From Anaerolineae bacterium (GTDB taxonomy: Bacteria; Chloroflexota; Anaerolineae; Anaerolineales; UBA4823): DNA of 64,000 bases. Location: positions 38,678-102,677 of the forward strand of contig QOQU01000014.1 of NCBI GenBank assembly GCA_003327455.1. Reading direction: 5' to 3'. Below, piece after piece: positions 7,947 through 16,667 of this stretch. A model generated the notes under the pieces. It was not told where the DNA came from and did not search any database. It saw only the letters and a list, made by a program, of their open reading frames with translations. Every line of letters starts with the position of its first letter. The stretch's first letter is position 1. A program made the translations under genes and the position numbers.

Positions 7947-9280
7947 GAGTCAGAGCCTCCTGTGTAAATTTGTTCCATGCGCATCAGGGTCTCCTCTAAA
8001 GGCGAGAACTGATCGGGGGGTTGTTGCAACAAGTCCAGTATCGCCGGTAAAGCGCGCAGAGCAGCATCGATATCAGGGTCTGACCCTTCGACATAAGCGC
8101 CGATATTGATTAAGTCGCGTGCTTTCTCATAAGAAGCCATCAATTTTCGAATTTGATGAGCAAAAGCACGGTGGTTCGGCTGAGTTACACTGGGCATAAC
8201 GCGACTGACGCTGTTCAGGACATCAATGGCTGGATAGTGGTTGCGGGCAGCCAGATCTCGACTGAGGACAATGTGCCCATCCAGAATTGAACGAGCCGCA
8301 TCGCAAATCGGCTCATTGAAGTCATCGCCTTCCACTAACACTGTATAGAAACCGGTGATCGATCCATGCTCGTTTGTACCTGCCCGCTCGAGTAATTTGG
8401 GTAAAAGGGCAAAAACAGAAGGGGTATAGCCTTTACTTGCCGGCGGTTCGCCAATCGCCAGACCAACTTCGCGCTGTGCCATGGCAAAACGAGTAACCGA
8501 GTCCATCAGCAAGGTAACATCCAGACCACAGTCGCGAAAATATTCTGCAATCGATGTGGCAACCCAGGCGGCTTTTAATCGGATCAGGGCTGGCTGATCG
8601 GAGGTCGAAACCACTACGACCGAGCGCTGCAAGCCTTCCCAACCCAGGTCGCGCTCAATAAACTCTTGCACTTCGCGGCCGCGCTCGCCCACCAGCGCCA
8701 CAACACTGACATCCGAGCGGGAACTACGGGCAATGCTACCCAACAGGGTGCTCTTCCCCACCCCGCTTCCCGAAAAGATGCCGATTCTCTGCCCCTTCCC
8801 GCAGGTGAGTAAGCCATCAATGGCACGCACACCGGTCACCAGCGGCTGCGTGATCGAGCGTCTGGTTAACGGATGAGGCGCCGAGCGATAGGTAGGTACC
8901 AACTCAAAATCGGTCAGGTCTCCCAAGCCATCGATGGGTCTGCCCAGTCCATCCAATACCCGCCCCAAGAGCGACTTGCCAACCGGCGCCTGGAAGGAAC
9001 TTCCGGTAGGGAAAACCGGGCTACCGGGTTGAATTCCCTGCATTTCTCCTAAGGGCATCAGCAGAATACGCTGTTCCCGAAAACCAACCACCTCCGCCAT
9101 CAATTTGCCACTCATACTGGATTGAATTTCGCACACCTCTCCGATCTGACAATCCAGGCCGGTCGCTTCAATTGTCAAACCAACCACCTGCACCACCCGT
9201 CCAGAAAGGCGGATGGTATTCAAACGGCTGAGAACCGTGTGATAGCGAGTGAGGTCAGGTAAAGCACCAAGGTCCGCCAT
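7943..9280 (-). CDS. fliI: Flagellum-specific ATPase FliI
   Basis: The 445-residue protein is a complete F1-beta-like ATPase. It has the P-loop GIFSGSGVGKSTLLG (about residues 168-182), the Walker B region VTLLMDSVTRFA, and the FliI/type III signature ALLPKLLERAGT. It powers substrate entry into the flagellar export gate on the cytoplasmic face of the membrane. Its start lies four bases after the fliH stop, and its stop overlaps the fliJ start, consistent with co-translation. Length and motifs are normal. Confidence 0.97.
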   Translation of the reverse strand: MADLGALPDLTRYHTVLSRLNTIRLSGRVVQVVGLTIEATGLDCQIGEVCEIQSSMSGKLMAEVVGFREQRILLMPLGEMQGIQPGSPVFPTGSSFQAPVGKSLLGRVLDGLGRPIDGLGDLTDFELVPTYRSAPHPLTRRSITQPLVTGVRAIDGLLTCGKGQRIGIFSGSGVGKSTLLGSIARSSRSDVSVVALVGERGREVQEFIERDLGWEGLQRSVVVVSTSDQPALIRLKAAWVATSIAEYFRDCGLDVTLLMDSVTRFAMAQREVGLAIGEPPASKGYTPSVFALLPKLLERAGTNEHGSITGFYTVLVEGDDFNEPICDAARSILDGHIVLSRDLAARNHYPAIDVLNSVSRVMPSVTQPNHRAFAHQIRKLMASYEKARDLINIGAYVEGSDPDIDAALRALPAILDLLQQPPDQFSPLEETLMRMEQIYTGGSDS

Positions 9281-9284
9281 CGAA

Positions 9285-10208
9285 TTACCTCTGTCGGTCC
9301 TTCTCTACATTTGCCAGTAGGGCTTCCGTAGCTAACTGGAATTGTGTTTCAACCCGCGCGTCCACTGTTCCATACTGACCTTCGATAAAGCAACCGCCAC
9401 GCTTTATCAGATCAGATGGAATCAATTCGACCTTTTGTCCGGCCGTGACTCCTTGCAGTTTGTCCCAATGGGCACTCAGGACAGCCGCATCTTCCGGATG
9501 GAGATAAATTCTCAAATCACCCAGCGACTTTGCCTGACTCAAAGCGCGGGTAAATGCCTGTCCCAACGTGTCCGGGTCGAGGGGTAAACCATCGCCAAAA
9601 ATCGTCTGGGCAATCTCAATGACCAACCGCAGCATCATCATTTCCCCCTCTTCAAAGAGATTCTCCTTCCACTTTTGAACCTCGTCCACAATTGCGCGGG
9701 CAACCTTCAACATGCCTTGCGCTTCAGCGTTGGCGGCTGCCTGTCCATCGGCGTAGGCTTGTCGTTCAATGAGATTTGCCCGTTCCTGAGCTTCGGCGAC
9801 GATGCGTTCTGCCTCGGCGCGAGCCTGCTCGAGAATGCTTTGCGCTTCCCTTTCCGCCTGACGCAGTTTTTCCTGTGCTTGCTGAACAATTTCGCGACTG
9901 CGCAAATGATCATGGGTATTGCCGCGCACATTCTCGATCGCTTCCAATGTCTCCGGTTGCCAGATCTGTACGTTCTGGGAAGCCCTCGAAAGCGATAGAT
10001 TGTTTTCCGATTCAGAAGGAGCAGGCATCTTCTGCGTGACAATTTTGACCAGCTCGACAAATTCAGTTTCGTGACTGGATTTTCGAAGACCGCCGGCAGA
10101 GAAGGGGGGTTGCGTGGCAGAAGCCACCGTTTGAAAATCCAGCGGTTGCCAGGCTTCTACCTGAAGCGGAGGCTGTTTTCTTTGACTTCGGCTAGACAAT
10201 GATGGCAT
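9285..10208 (-). CDS. fliH: Flagellar assembly protein FliH
   Basis: The product has about 307 residues. A variable Gln/Ser-rich N-terminus is followed by a charged helix with Ala/Glu/Arg repeats (about residues 105-165), as in the FliH/HrpE stalk. A C-terminal domain ends near FIEGQYGTVDARVETQFQLA, typical of FliH. It regulates FliI and links it to the C-ring. I chose ATG 10208 because AGGAG lies six bases before it, leaving a short 17-base overlap with fliG; a start 90 bases further upstream would overlap fliG by 107 bases. Confidence 0.92.
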   Translation of the reverse strand: MPSLSSRSQRKQPPLQVEAWQPLDFQTVASATQPPFSAGGLRKSSHETEFVELVKIVTQKMPAPSESENNLSLSRASQNVQIWQPETLEAIENVRGNTHDHLRSREIVQQAQEKLRQAEREAQSILEQARAEAERIVAEAQERANLIERQAYADGQAAANAEAQGMLKVARAIVDEVQKWKENLFEEGEMMMLRLVIEIAQTIFGDGLPLDPDTLGQAFTRALSQAKSLGDLRIYLHPEDAAVLSAHWDKLQGVTAGQKVELIPSDLIKRGGCFIEGQYGTVDARVETQFQLATEALLANVEKDRQR

Positions 10209-11208
10209 ATTCTGCTCCTGCGCCACCGATGACAATTTCTTCTGCCTCTTCCAGAGATCGGACAACCTCCACGATACGTCTCTGGGCTGCATAGACATTC
10301 TTTGCCAGTTGTGGGCCTAACAGTTCGACCTCTTCTTGCAGGGTCTCCCTTGCCCGCTCGGATAGATTGCGGTAGATCAACTCACGCACTTTTTCAGGCG
10401 CGCCCTTGAGAGCAAGCGCCAGGTCTTGTTTATTGACATCGCGCAACACCCGCTGGATGCTCTTGTCATCCAGTTTGACCAGATCATCGAAGGTGAACAT
10501 ATTGGCGCGGATCTCTTCCACCAGCGAAGGGCTAACCGGTTCCAAAGCCTCGAAAATTGTTTTCTGGACACCGCGATCTACATTGTTTAACATCTTTACC
10601 AGGAAGGAAACACCGCCCGTTTCCCGGAATCCGGCTACACTGATCACACCGCTGAGTTTGTGTTTCAAGCCGCGCTCGATCACATCCACCACATTAGGGG
10701 AAACCCGATCCATCTTCGCCAGGCGCAAGGTGACTTCCACCTGCAACTCCGGCGGCAGGTGTGTCATGATATCGGCAGCCAGTTTTGCCTCCAGATAGGA
10801 TAAGACCAGGGCAATCGTCTGAGGATGTTCTTCAGCAAGCAAATTCGCCACCTGAGCGGGATCGGCGCTACGCAAGATTTCGAACGAAGAAAGTTGTTGG
10901 CTGGCAGAAATGCGCTCCAGGATCTCTGCCCCACGCCGTGGACCAACGGCGCGCGCCAGAAGTTGGCGAGAATACTCCACCCCACCCATCATCAGGTTTG
11001 CACTCGCCATCGAAAGCGCCACCGCCTCTTGCATGATCTCTGCCCGGGTTTCCTGGGAAACCGTGCCAATTTCGCTGACCGCCATCAGAACTCGTTCGAG
11101 CTCACTCTCTCCAAGATACTGAAGAACCTTCGAGGAACGCTCTACCCCAAGGCAGAGCAACAATACTGCCGCTTTATATAAACCCGAAGATTCATTTAAC
11201 TCAGCCAT
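10192..11208 (-). CDS. fliG: Flagellar motor switch protein FliG
   Basis: The product has about 338 residues and the FliG architecture. The N-terminal domain (SSGLYKAAVLLLCLG) binds FliF, the middle domain has the AEEHPQTIALVLSYL motif, and the C-terminal domain has the charged torque region (FTFDDLVKLDDKSIQRVLRD). FliG couples the MS ring to the stator. The start is set at ATG 11208, overlapping the fliF stop; an in-frame ATG four codons earlier touches the GGAGG site and seems too close. It lies between fliF and fliH as usual. Confidence 0.96.
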   Translation of the reverse strand: MAELNESSGLYKAAVLLLCLGVERSSKVLQYLGESELERVLMAVSEIGTVSQETRAEIMQEAVALSMASANLMMGGVEYSRQLLARAVGPRRGAEILERISASQQLSSFEILRSADPAQVANLLAEEHPQTIALVLSYLEAKLAADIMTHLPPELQVEVTLRLAKMDRVSPNVVDVIERGLKHKLSGVISVAGFRETGGVSFLVKMLNNVDRGVQKTIFEALEPVSPSLVEEIRANMFTFDDLVKLDDKSIQRVLRDVNKQDLALALKGAPEKVRELIYRNLSERARETLQEEVELLGPQLAKNVYAAQRRIVEVVRSLEEAEEIVIGGAGAEYAIIV

Positions 11209-12904
11209 TTCTGCGTTCATCCTCCGCTAACCAAAGCTGGATGGCTTCAGCAATGCTGGCTGGATCGCTCTCGGCAACCTCATCCAGAGTTCTTTGCAAT
11301 TGTTCATATTCTGGAGAAAGGGTTGGCAGCTCAATCTTGGGCATCTTTCTCTCCGGTGGCGGCGTTGGGGTTTCGGCCGGTAAACCTTGCGGTGTCAATC
11401 CTGCCGCAGGGATGCCCTGCGGTATCCCTTCAGCTCCCATCCCCAATTGATCGTATCCGATAGAATAGCTTGGAACCTGTCCAACCCCAGCCGGTAATGC
11501 CATCTCGGAGACCGGCTTCATCACCGGCACCCAGGCTTCTGTGGACGCCAGCTTAAGATTCTTAAGAACCCGCATCACATACCACAGGAGGAGAGCTACC
11601 AGAATCACTCCGGCAGCAATTTCACCAATTCGAAAATAGAGGTCCTTTCTCTCGGCGGCTTCCATCTCGGCAATTTGGGTCTCGACATACGTGCGATCAA
11701 AAGCCAGAGCCTGGACAGCGATTGTATCGCCCCGTTCTTCATCAATCCCAGCCGCCGCAGCAATGACCGATTGTAAGGCTTCTAACTTTTGTGTGTCGGT
11801 GATTCCGTCGACCAGGACCGATAGAGAAATACGTTGGATTTCACCCGGTGCTTCAATCTCATGAGTCTGGATTTGGGTGATCTCATAATTGACCACCGAC
11901 TCGCTACGATTGTAAGCCACCCCTCCTCCGCCGGTCAGAGAAGCCTCACCTCCGGGCGGAAGATTGGTTGTCGCACCAGGCACCCCTTCGATTGAGCCAT
12001 TGGTCGTGGTGTACACTTCCTGGATATTTTGTTCACTGCGAACAACACTTTGGGTTGGGTCATAAGTTTGCCGGGTTGTCTCTCGCTGGGTCCAGTCCAG
12101 GACCACGCTTGCCTGCACAACCGATTTGTTCGGGCCGAGAGCCTTGTCGAGGATCTCCTGCACCTTTGTTTCCAGTTGGCTGGACGCTGCCGCTTCAGCC
12201 GCACGCCGGGTATCGGTCTGCGCAGTCAGCGTACCACTTTCTGCCCCCTCACCAGAAGCCAGCATGTTGCCGTGCACATCCACGACCACGACATTCTCCG
12301 GCCGCAAGCCTTCGACGCTGCTGGCAACCAGATGGGTAATCGCCCGCACCTGAGCAGCATCTAAGCTCATGCCCGGCTTCTCCATAATCGTAACCGAGGC
12401 GGTTGTCGGACTCTGTTCACTGCTGAGCAAAGTCTTTTCTGGAATCACGATATGCACCCGTACTGCCTGAACAGCATTCAGGCTGCCAATCGTCCGTTCC
12501 AGCTCGCCTTCAATGGCTTGCTGATAATTGACTCGTTGGGAAAACTCCGTCATGCCCAGGGTGTTACCAGAGAAGATTTCAAATCCTACACTACCGCTGC
12601 TCGGCAAACCCTGCCTGGCCATCATTAAGCGAACTTCATAAACCTGATTGGAAGGAACCAAAATGGTACCAACGCCGCGCAGCTTATAAGGGATGTTATT
12701 TGCGCTCAATTGTTCCACGATCTGACCGGCATCTTCCTCTGTCAAGCCGCTAAAGGCTACCTCATAGGTCGGAGTTGAAGCCCACACAAAAAACAGCGGG
12801 ATCAAGACCACTGCCAGGGCAACGATCAGGATAAACACCAGCCGTTGGGTGCCGCTCTGCTGGCTCCAAAAACGATTGAACTGTTGCAGTAATTGGTTAA
12901 ACAT
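11201..12904 (-). CDS. fliF: Flagellar M-ring protein FliF
   Basis: This 567-residue MS-ring protein has a first membrane segment near residues 22-43 (LVFILIVALAVVLIPLFFVW). The periplasmic ring-building motifs include YEVAFSGLTEEDAGQIVEQL and NYQQAIEGELERTIGSLNAV. A second membrane segment lies near 428-446, followed by a cytoplasmic tail. The tail ends with a short helix (IAEAIQLWLAEDE) like the FliG-binding end of other FliF proteins. It is the base on which the motor is built and heads the fliF-fliG-fliH-fliI-fliJ series. Confidence 0.97.
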   Translation of the reverse strand: MFNQLLQQFNRFWSQQSGTQRLVFILIVALAVVLIPLFFVWASTPTYEVAFSGLTEEDAGQIVEQLSANNIPYKLRGVGTILVPSNQVYEVRLMMARQGLPSSGSVGFEIFSGNTLGMTEFSQRVNYQQAIEGELERTIGSLNAVQAVRVHIVIPEKTLLSSEQSPTTASVTIMEKPGMSLDAAQVRAITHLVASSVEGLRPENVVVVDVHGNMLASGEGAESGTLTAQTDTRRAAEAAASSQLETKVQEILDKALGPNKSVVQASVVLDWTQRETTRQTYDPTQSVVRSEQNIQEVYTTTNGSIEGVPGATTNLPPGGEASLTGGGGVAYNRSESVVNYEITQIQTHEIEAPGEIQRISLSVLVDGITDTQKLEALQSVIAAAAGIDEERGDTIAVQALAFDRTYVETQIAEMEAAERKDLYFRIGEIAAGVILVALLLWYVMRVLKNLKLASTEAWVPVMKPVSEMALPAGVGQVPSYSIGYDQLGMGAEGIPQGIPAAGLTPQGLPAETPTPPPERKMPKIELPTLSPEYEQLQRTLDEVAESDPASIAEAIQLWLAEDERRNG

Positions 12905-12935
12905 ACCCTTGTTCTCTCCAGGTTTTCGGGGTTAC

Positions 12936-13235
12936 CTAAACGGCCATGCGCATAATTTCACGGTAAGCTTCCACCAATTTATCGCGAATAGCCACGGCAA
13001 CCCGAAAATTCACATCGGTTTGCTCGGCGGCAATCATCACCTGGTGTAATTCCACATCTTCACCCATCGCCAACTTTTGCATCAGTTCATCGCTATTTTG
13101 CTGACTCTGGCTGAGAGCATCCAATGCTTCTTGAAAGGTCTGGCTGACCTGTTGCAACGCATTTTGGGGCTTTGCGGTTGTCCTTGGCGATTGCAATCCT
13201 TGAATGCTCGTGTTTTGAATGGGGTTTAGTTCCAT
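12936..13235 (-). CDS. fliE: Flagellar hook-basal body complex protein FliE
   Basis: This is a 99-residue protein with the FliE pattern. A variable N-terminus is followed by FQEALDALSQSQQNSDELMQ and the conserved end VELHQVMIAAEQTDVNFRVA, then VAIRDKLVEAYREIMRM. FliE connects the MS ring to the rod. The ribosome binding site GGAGG lies six bases before ATG. It sits between flgC and fliF, the standard position. The length is normal. Confidence 0.95.
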   Translation of the reverse strand: MELNPIQNTSIQGLQSPRTTAKPQNALQQVSQTFQEALDALSQSQQNSDELMQKLAMGEDVELHQVMIAAEQTDVNFRVAVAIRDKLVEAYREIMRMAV

Positions 13236-13268
13236 GCAGATACCTCCAGCTCAACATACGATGATTGC

Positions 13269-13736
13269 TTAGCGTCCGATTTCCAGTGCTTTTTGCGCCA
13301 TGCGTTTCGCAGCCTCGACTATCGCCAGACCGGCTTCATAAGAGCGAGTTGCAGAAAGCATATTGGTCATCTCAACCACTAAATTGACATTGGGATAGGT
13401 TACATAACCCTCTTCATCCGCATCCGGGTGTGTGGGATCATAGATACGCGGTCCAGGGCTTTCATCGGTGACAATCGAATTCACCCTGACGCCAGCGACA
13501 TCGGTGGCAGGCAGGCTCGTCGAACCACCGCGAAAGCTGCGCAAGACATTGAGAAAGCGAGGCACAAAGGGCGAGGCACCCTGCGGTGAAAATACCACAT
13601 CCTGACGCTGGTAAGGTGTGCCATTTTCTGTGCGGGTCGTTTCTGCATTGGCAATGTTGTTCGAGATAATATCCAGGCGTAAACGCTGGGCGCTCAACGC
13701 CGAAGAAGCAATGCGTAAACTATCCCAAAAACTCAT
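13269..13736 (-). CDS. flgC: Flagellar basal-body rod protein FlgC
   Basis: This 155-residue rod protein has the N-terminal helix and RLDIISNNIANAETTRTENG motif, then PYQRQDVVF. The C-terminal part carries EEGYVTYPNVNLVVEMTNM and the helix with AKRMAQKALEIG. It is the first gene of the long rod/motor/export operon and is followed by fliE. Its usual partner flgB is not next to it but lies about 6.3 kb downstream in the same operon. Confidence 0.95.
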   Translation of the reverse strand: MSFWDSLRIASSALSAQRLRLDIISNNIANAETTRTENGTPYQRQDVVFSPQGASPFVPRFLNVLRSFRGGSTSLPATDVAGVRVNSIVTDESPGPRIYDPTHPDADEEGYVTYPNVNLVVEMTNMLSATRSYEAGLAIVEAAKRMAQKALEIGR

Positions 13737-13783
13737 CGCGACTACCCTTCTTTCCCTGAAAGGATCTTGACTGCCTACATCCT

Positions 13784-13811
13784 AGCATAGGCAGGACAAA
13801 TGTGCAGTAAA
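13784..13811 (-). promoter_or_regulatory. Candidate sigma-70-type promoter for the flgC operon
   Basis: On the minus strand a TTTACT box (13806-13811) and a TATGCT box (13784-13789) are separated by 16 bases, about 47 bases before the flgC start. A CTGCCTA/TAGGCAG inverted repeat overlaps the -10 box and could be an operator. The boxes are imperfect, so this is a candidate only. Confidence 0.35.
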
Positions 13812-13856
13812 AGGTTTATGAAGGGGAAATAAAAAACGCGTGAATCTTTATAAATA

Positions 13857-13890
13857 GCGTCCTCACAGCGTTCATCGGCCGTGAGGACGC
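13857..13890 (-). terminator. Hairpin terminator after fliS
   Basis: A perfect ten-base-pair stem (13857-13866 with 13881-13890) and a 14-base loop lie 20 bases after the fliS stop. On the minus strand the stem is followed by an A/T-rich tract. It separates the flagellin/fliD/flaG/fliS group from the flgC operon. Confidence 0.65.
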
Positions 13891-13910
13891 CAGAGAAGTT
13901 CAGTTCAGGT

Positions 13911-14288
13911 TCAAGCCGACTGGCCGGCGACTGTCGCTGGAGCGTAAGCTGGTGGAGGGTTCAGGGGCATATAACGTTTTTCGACGGTTGCCCATGCTTC
14001 GCGAAGTTCACGCAGGGTTTGCAGAGCAGCAGCATAGTCTCCCTGGCGAATACAATCCAGGCACCATTGATACAAACGGAACAGACCAACAGCAGCTTCT
14101 GCGTAATCGAAATTTAAAGCATCGCGCAGAATCGTAATTGCGCGGGTAGCACGGGCGAAATCTTGCTTTTCACACGAAGAAATTGCTACATCATATGCCA
14201 TAACCACAAGGTGGATGGGACTGGCACCCATGACATCCTGTTGCCGATATTGTTGTGTTCCGTAACCGTTATGTACCACTTTTGCCAT
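13911..14288 (-). CDS. fliS: Flagellin export chaperone FliS
   Basis: This 125-residue helical protein has the FliS signature near its start (YRQQDVMGASPIHLVVMAYD) and helices with ARATRAITILRDAL and NFDYAEAAVGLFRLYQW. FliS binds newly made flagellin and prevents early polymerisation. It follows fliD and flaG on the same strand, the usual order. The N-terminal line starts MAKVVHNGYGTQQYRQ, giving a normal length. A proline-rich tail of about 20 residues follows the core. Confidence 0.93.
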   Translation of the reverse strand: MAKVVHNGYGTQQYRQQDVMGASPIHLVVMAYDVAISSCEKQDFARATRAITILRDALNFDYAEAAVGLFRLYQWCLDCIRQGDYAAALQTLRELREAWATVEKRYMPLNPPPAYAPATVAGQSA

Positions 14289-14381
14289 CCTTTCTTTGCA
14301 ATTGTTTTACCGCTTCATATCCTAATTTCGGTCATTTTTACAGAAACTGAAGTTCTGTTGCGTAAAAAAAGGATAAAACTT

Positions 14382-14735
14382 TCAGGCAAACAATTGCAAC
14401 AACTCGCCAGGGTCCATACGAGCCATTTCTTCGGGTGGAATGGTACGCACCACCTTTTGAGAGGCTTTATCCAGGATCAGAATCGTTACATCGTGGGTCT
14501 GGCTGTCGATTTCGAAACGTAAAGTAACATCACCAAAGGGGCGTGCTTTATTTGCGTTCACCTTGATCCCAGCCAGCTCCTTTGAAGTCCGCTCATCCGG
14601 GGAGGCGCCTGATTCCTGGCTCTTCTCTGGTTTCGCTGCTCCCACCTGCGCAGGGCGGGGTGTATCCACCAGCCCCAGAGTGACCGGCAGGGCGTTTCCT
14701 GCTTGGCTGATTTGAGAGTCAATCTTTTCTGACAT
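14382..14735 (-). CDS. flaG: FlaG family flagellar protein
   Basis: This 117-residue protein ends with the FlaG domain: VTLRFEIDSQTHDVTILILD, then ASQKVVRTIPPEEMARMDP. The N-terminal half is a hydrophilic linker. FlaG is linked to filament-length control in several bacteria, although its mechanism is unclear. It sits between fliD and fliS, as in many genomes. The RIPPEE-type C-terminal motif is the strongest support. Confidence 0.9.
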   Translation of the reverse strand: MSEKIDSQISQAGNALPVTLGLVDTPRPAQVGAAKPEKSQESGASPDERTSKELAGIKVNANKARPFGDVTLRFEIDSQTHDVTILILDKASQKVVRTIPPEEMARMDPGELLQLFA

Positions 14736-14755
14736 AGGTTCCCTCCAGTCTCACT

Positions 14756-14777
14756 TCTCGAACATCCTTGTTCGAGA
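14756..14777. other. Hairpin between fliD and flaG
   Basis: A perfect eight-base-pair inverted repeat (TCTCGAAC with GTTCGAGA) with a six-base loop lies in the 69-base gap between fliD and flaG. It lacks a T-run and may be an mRNA processing or partial termination site. Confidence 0.4.
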
Positions 14778-14804
14778 CATCCTGCTCCATTCTTCGCTCC
14801 ATCC

Positions 14805-16574
14805 TCAGATCAATTGATTCACCGTACCATAGATACTCGACCACATCTGGCGCATATAGGTCAGACTCACCAGTTGAGCTTGAATTTGGGCATATTGATC
14901 CGTTAGATAAAGCTCGCGCTCGGAAAGATAGGTGTTCATGCGGGTGATGTCGGCATTCAGGTCGGTGATCTGGCTGTTCAGCAGGGAAACAGCTTCATTG
15001 ATGTAGCTGGTTGTGCTGCGGGTACCGGTAAAACGTCCCAACTCAACATCCAGAGATTGCATCACCTCATCCAGGAGCGCTTGTACGCCTTCTAAGTCAT
15101 TGTTCAAAGCAGCGTCTAATTTTGCCTGATCAAAAATCGTTGCCTGCAGGGAGTCATTCAAGCTCAAACCGATTTTCCGTAAACTGGAATAGGAACTGCT
15201 GTTGGTGTATTCATCCATAAAGAGAGAATACAAACGCAGGCGCAGTTCCGAAAACACCATATCGTCAGCGAGCACACCGCGTGTATAGGTACGCTCATCA
15301 ACGCTTGTCACAGCCGTCTTCTGATCCAGATAAGAGACCACCGCATTGAATTTTTCGATGAAGGTGTTGATGGCGGTTTTTGCAGAACTGAGGTCTTTTT
15401 CAACCGTAATGGTGGCAGTCTTGCCTTCCGCATCCGCAGCCAGGTTGATCGTCACACCCGCAATGACATCGGTTAAGCCAGCGTTTTTACTGCGCGTGAC
15501 CGTCAGACCATTGACCTTGAAAGAGGCATCGCTCGCCGCTTGAACCGCAGCATACTTGAAAGCTGTGCTTCCCTCAGCCAACAGTCCCAGTTGGTGCAAA
15601 ACGCCACTGGTGCCGCCGCTGCCGTTATCGATGACGTTCGTTGAGTTCAGCGCATATGCTGTCCCAGTGGTGGCAGCCGATAAGACCAGTTGGTTGTCGA
15701 TGATACTGGCTGTAACGCCATCATTCTCGGCGTAGGTCGCCGAGTTGATCGATTCGACAATATCCAGCAGGCTATCCTCGACATCAACCGTAATTCTTGC
15801 CCCCTGGCTGATGTAGGTCACTTGAGCAGCCGTCCCGTTGGCAATTGTCCCTTCCTGATAACCGCTGCCATCACCGAACTGGATCACCAGCCCGCGCCCG
15901 GTATCGAAACTGCCGCCGCCGACCGGAATCGCCTGCCAGCCGCTGGTCGTTTCCGTAGTGCTGGTGCCATTGCGGATGCTGACCGCCTTGCCGCTGGAAT
16001 CGACCAGTCGAAACTGCCAGCCCTCCACATCATCCTGACGGACTTCGATGGAATACGTTCCTCTGCCCAGTTCTTTCTTTCCGCTATCGATCTCACCCGT
16101 GCTGGCAGCCGTGACGGTGTCTGTGATGCTTCGATCCAGCGCAACCGAGCGAGTCTCTGCGCCGCCTAGAACGATATAACCAGACCCGGTGCTCAAACCA
16201 AGTGGTTGATCGATATAGGAAACCGCGTCAGAACGAATGCGATGGGCTTTTGCCAGGACGATATCGGTGATCTGGTAGATGCCGACTACGGCACTGCTGC
16301 TCGCCGTCGCAGTCAACACTGTGCTGCCACTCGGGCGATCCGAAATGCTCACACTGCGTCCGGCGCGTAATGCGGAAGTATAGGCATTGCTCTGCAAGGC
16401 GTACACCGCATTTTGCAACTCGACCAGCTTACTGCGCGCATCCTGATACACGCCAACACTGACATTGAGCTGGCTGCGTTTTTCCTCCAAACGCGTCAAC
16501 GGCTGACGCTCAATGGTCATCAGGCTGTTGATCAGGTTGACAAAGTAGCTGTCGAGCTGGTTTACCGTTGCCAT
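14805..16574 (-). CDS. fliD: Flagellar filament cap protein FliD
   Basis: This 589-residue protein has the FliD layout. The N-terminal coiled helix contains FVNLINSLMTIERQPLTRLE and a DARSKLVELQNAVYALQ stretch. A long beta-rich Ser/Thr/Gly-rich middle follows, then a C-terminal domain with FNAVVSYLDQKT and helical heptads near the end. FliD caps the growing filament and folds flagellin into place. It lies just after the flagellin gene on the same strand and before flaG and fliS. The length is within the FliD range, on the longer side. Confidence 0.93.
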   Translation of the reverse strand: MATVNQLDSYFVNLINSLMTIERQPLTRLEEKRSQLNVSVGVYQDARSKLVELQNAVYALQSNAYTSALRAGRSVSISDRPSGSTVLTATASSSAVVGIYQITDIVLAKAHRIRSDAVSYIDQPLGLSTGSGYIVLGGAETRSVALDRSITDTVTAASTGEIDSGKKELGRGTYSIEVRQDDVEGWQFRLVDSSGKAVSIRNGTSTTETTSGWQAIPVGGGSFDTGRGLVIQFGDGSGYQEGTIANGTAAQVTYISQGARITVDVEDSLLDIVESINSATYAENDGVTASIIDNQLVLSAATTGTAYALNSTNVIDNGSGGTSGVLHQLGLLAEGSTAFKYAAVQAASDASFKVNGLTVTRSKNAGLTDVIAGVTINLAADAEGKTATITVEKDLSSAKTAINTFIEKFNAVVSYLDQKTAVTSVDERTYTRGVLADDMVFSELRLRLYSLFMDEYTNSSSYSSLRKIGLSLNDSLQATIFDQAKLDAALNNDLEGVQALLDEVMQSLDVELGRFTGTRSTTSYINEAVSLLNSQITDLNADITRMNTYLSERELYLTDQYAQIQAQLVSLTYMRQMWSSIYGTVNQLI

Positions 16575-16600
16575 GGGTCTCTTCCTTTCCTAAGCCCATC

Positions 16601-16623
16601 GGGGACTGCCTGGGGCAGTCCCC
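16601..16623 (-). terminator. Strong hairpin after the flagellin gene
   Basis: A perfect ten-base-pair, GC-rich stem (16601-16610 with 16614-16623) has a three-base loop, 45 bases after the flagellin stop. There is no T-run. It could cause partial termination or protect the 3' end of the abundant flagellin message ahead of fliD. Confidence 0.5.
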
Positions 16624-16667
16624 GTTCACCGTAGTTCGCGTGACAAGCCTAGAGGATCAGCTCCATG

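Noticed and set aside
10209..10298. Longer fliH start
   Set aside because: It would overlap fliG by 107 bases and has no ribosome binding site as good as the AGGAG before 10208.
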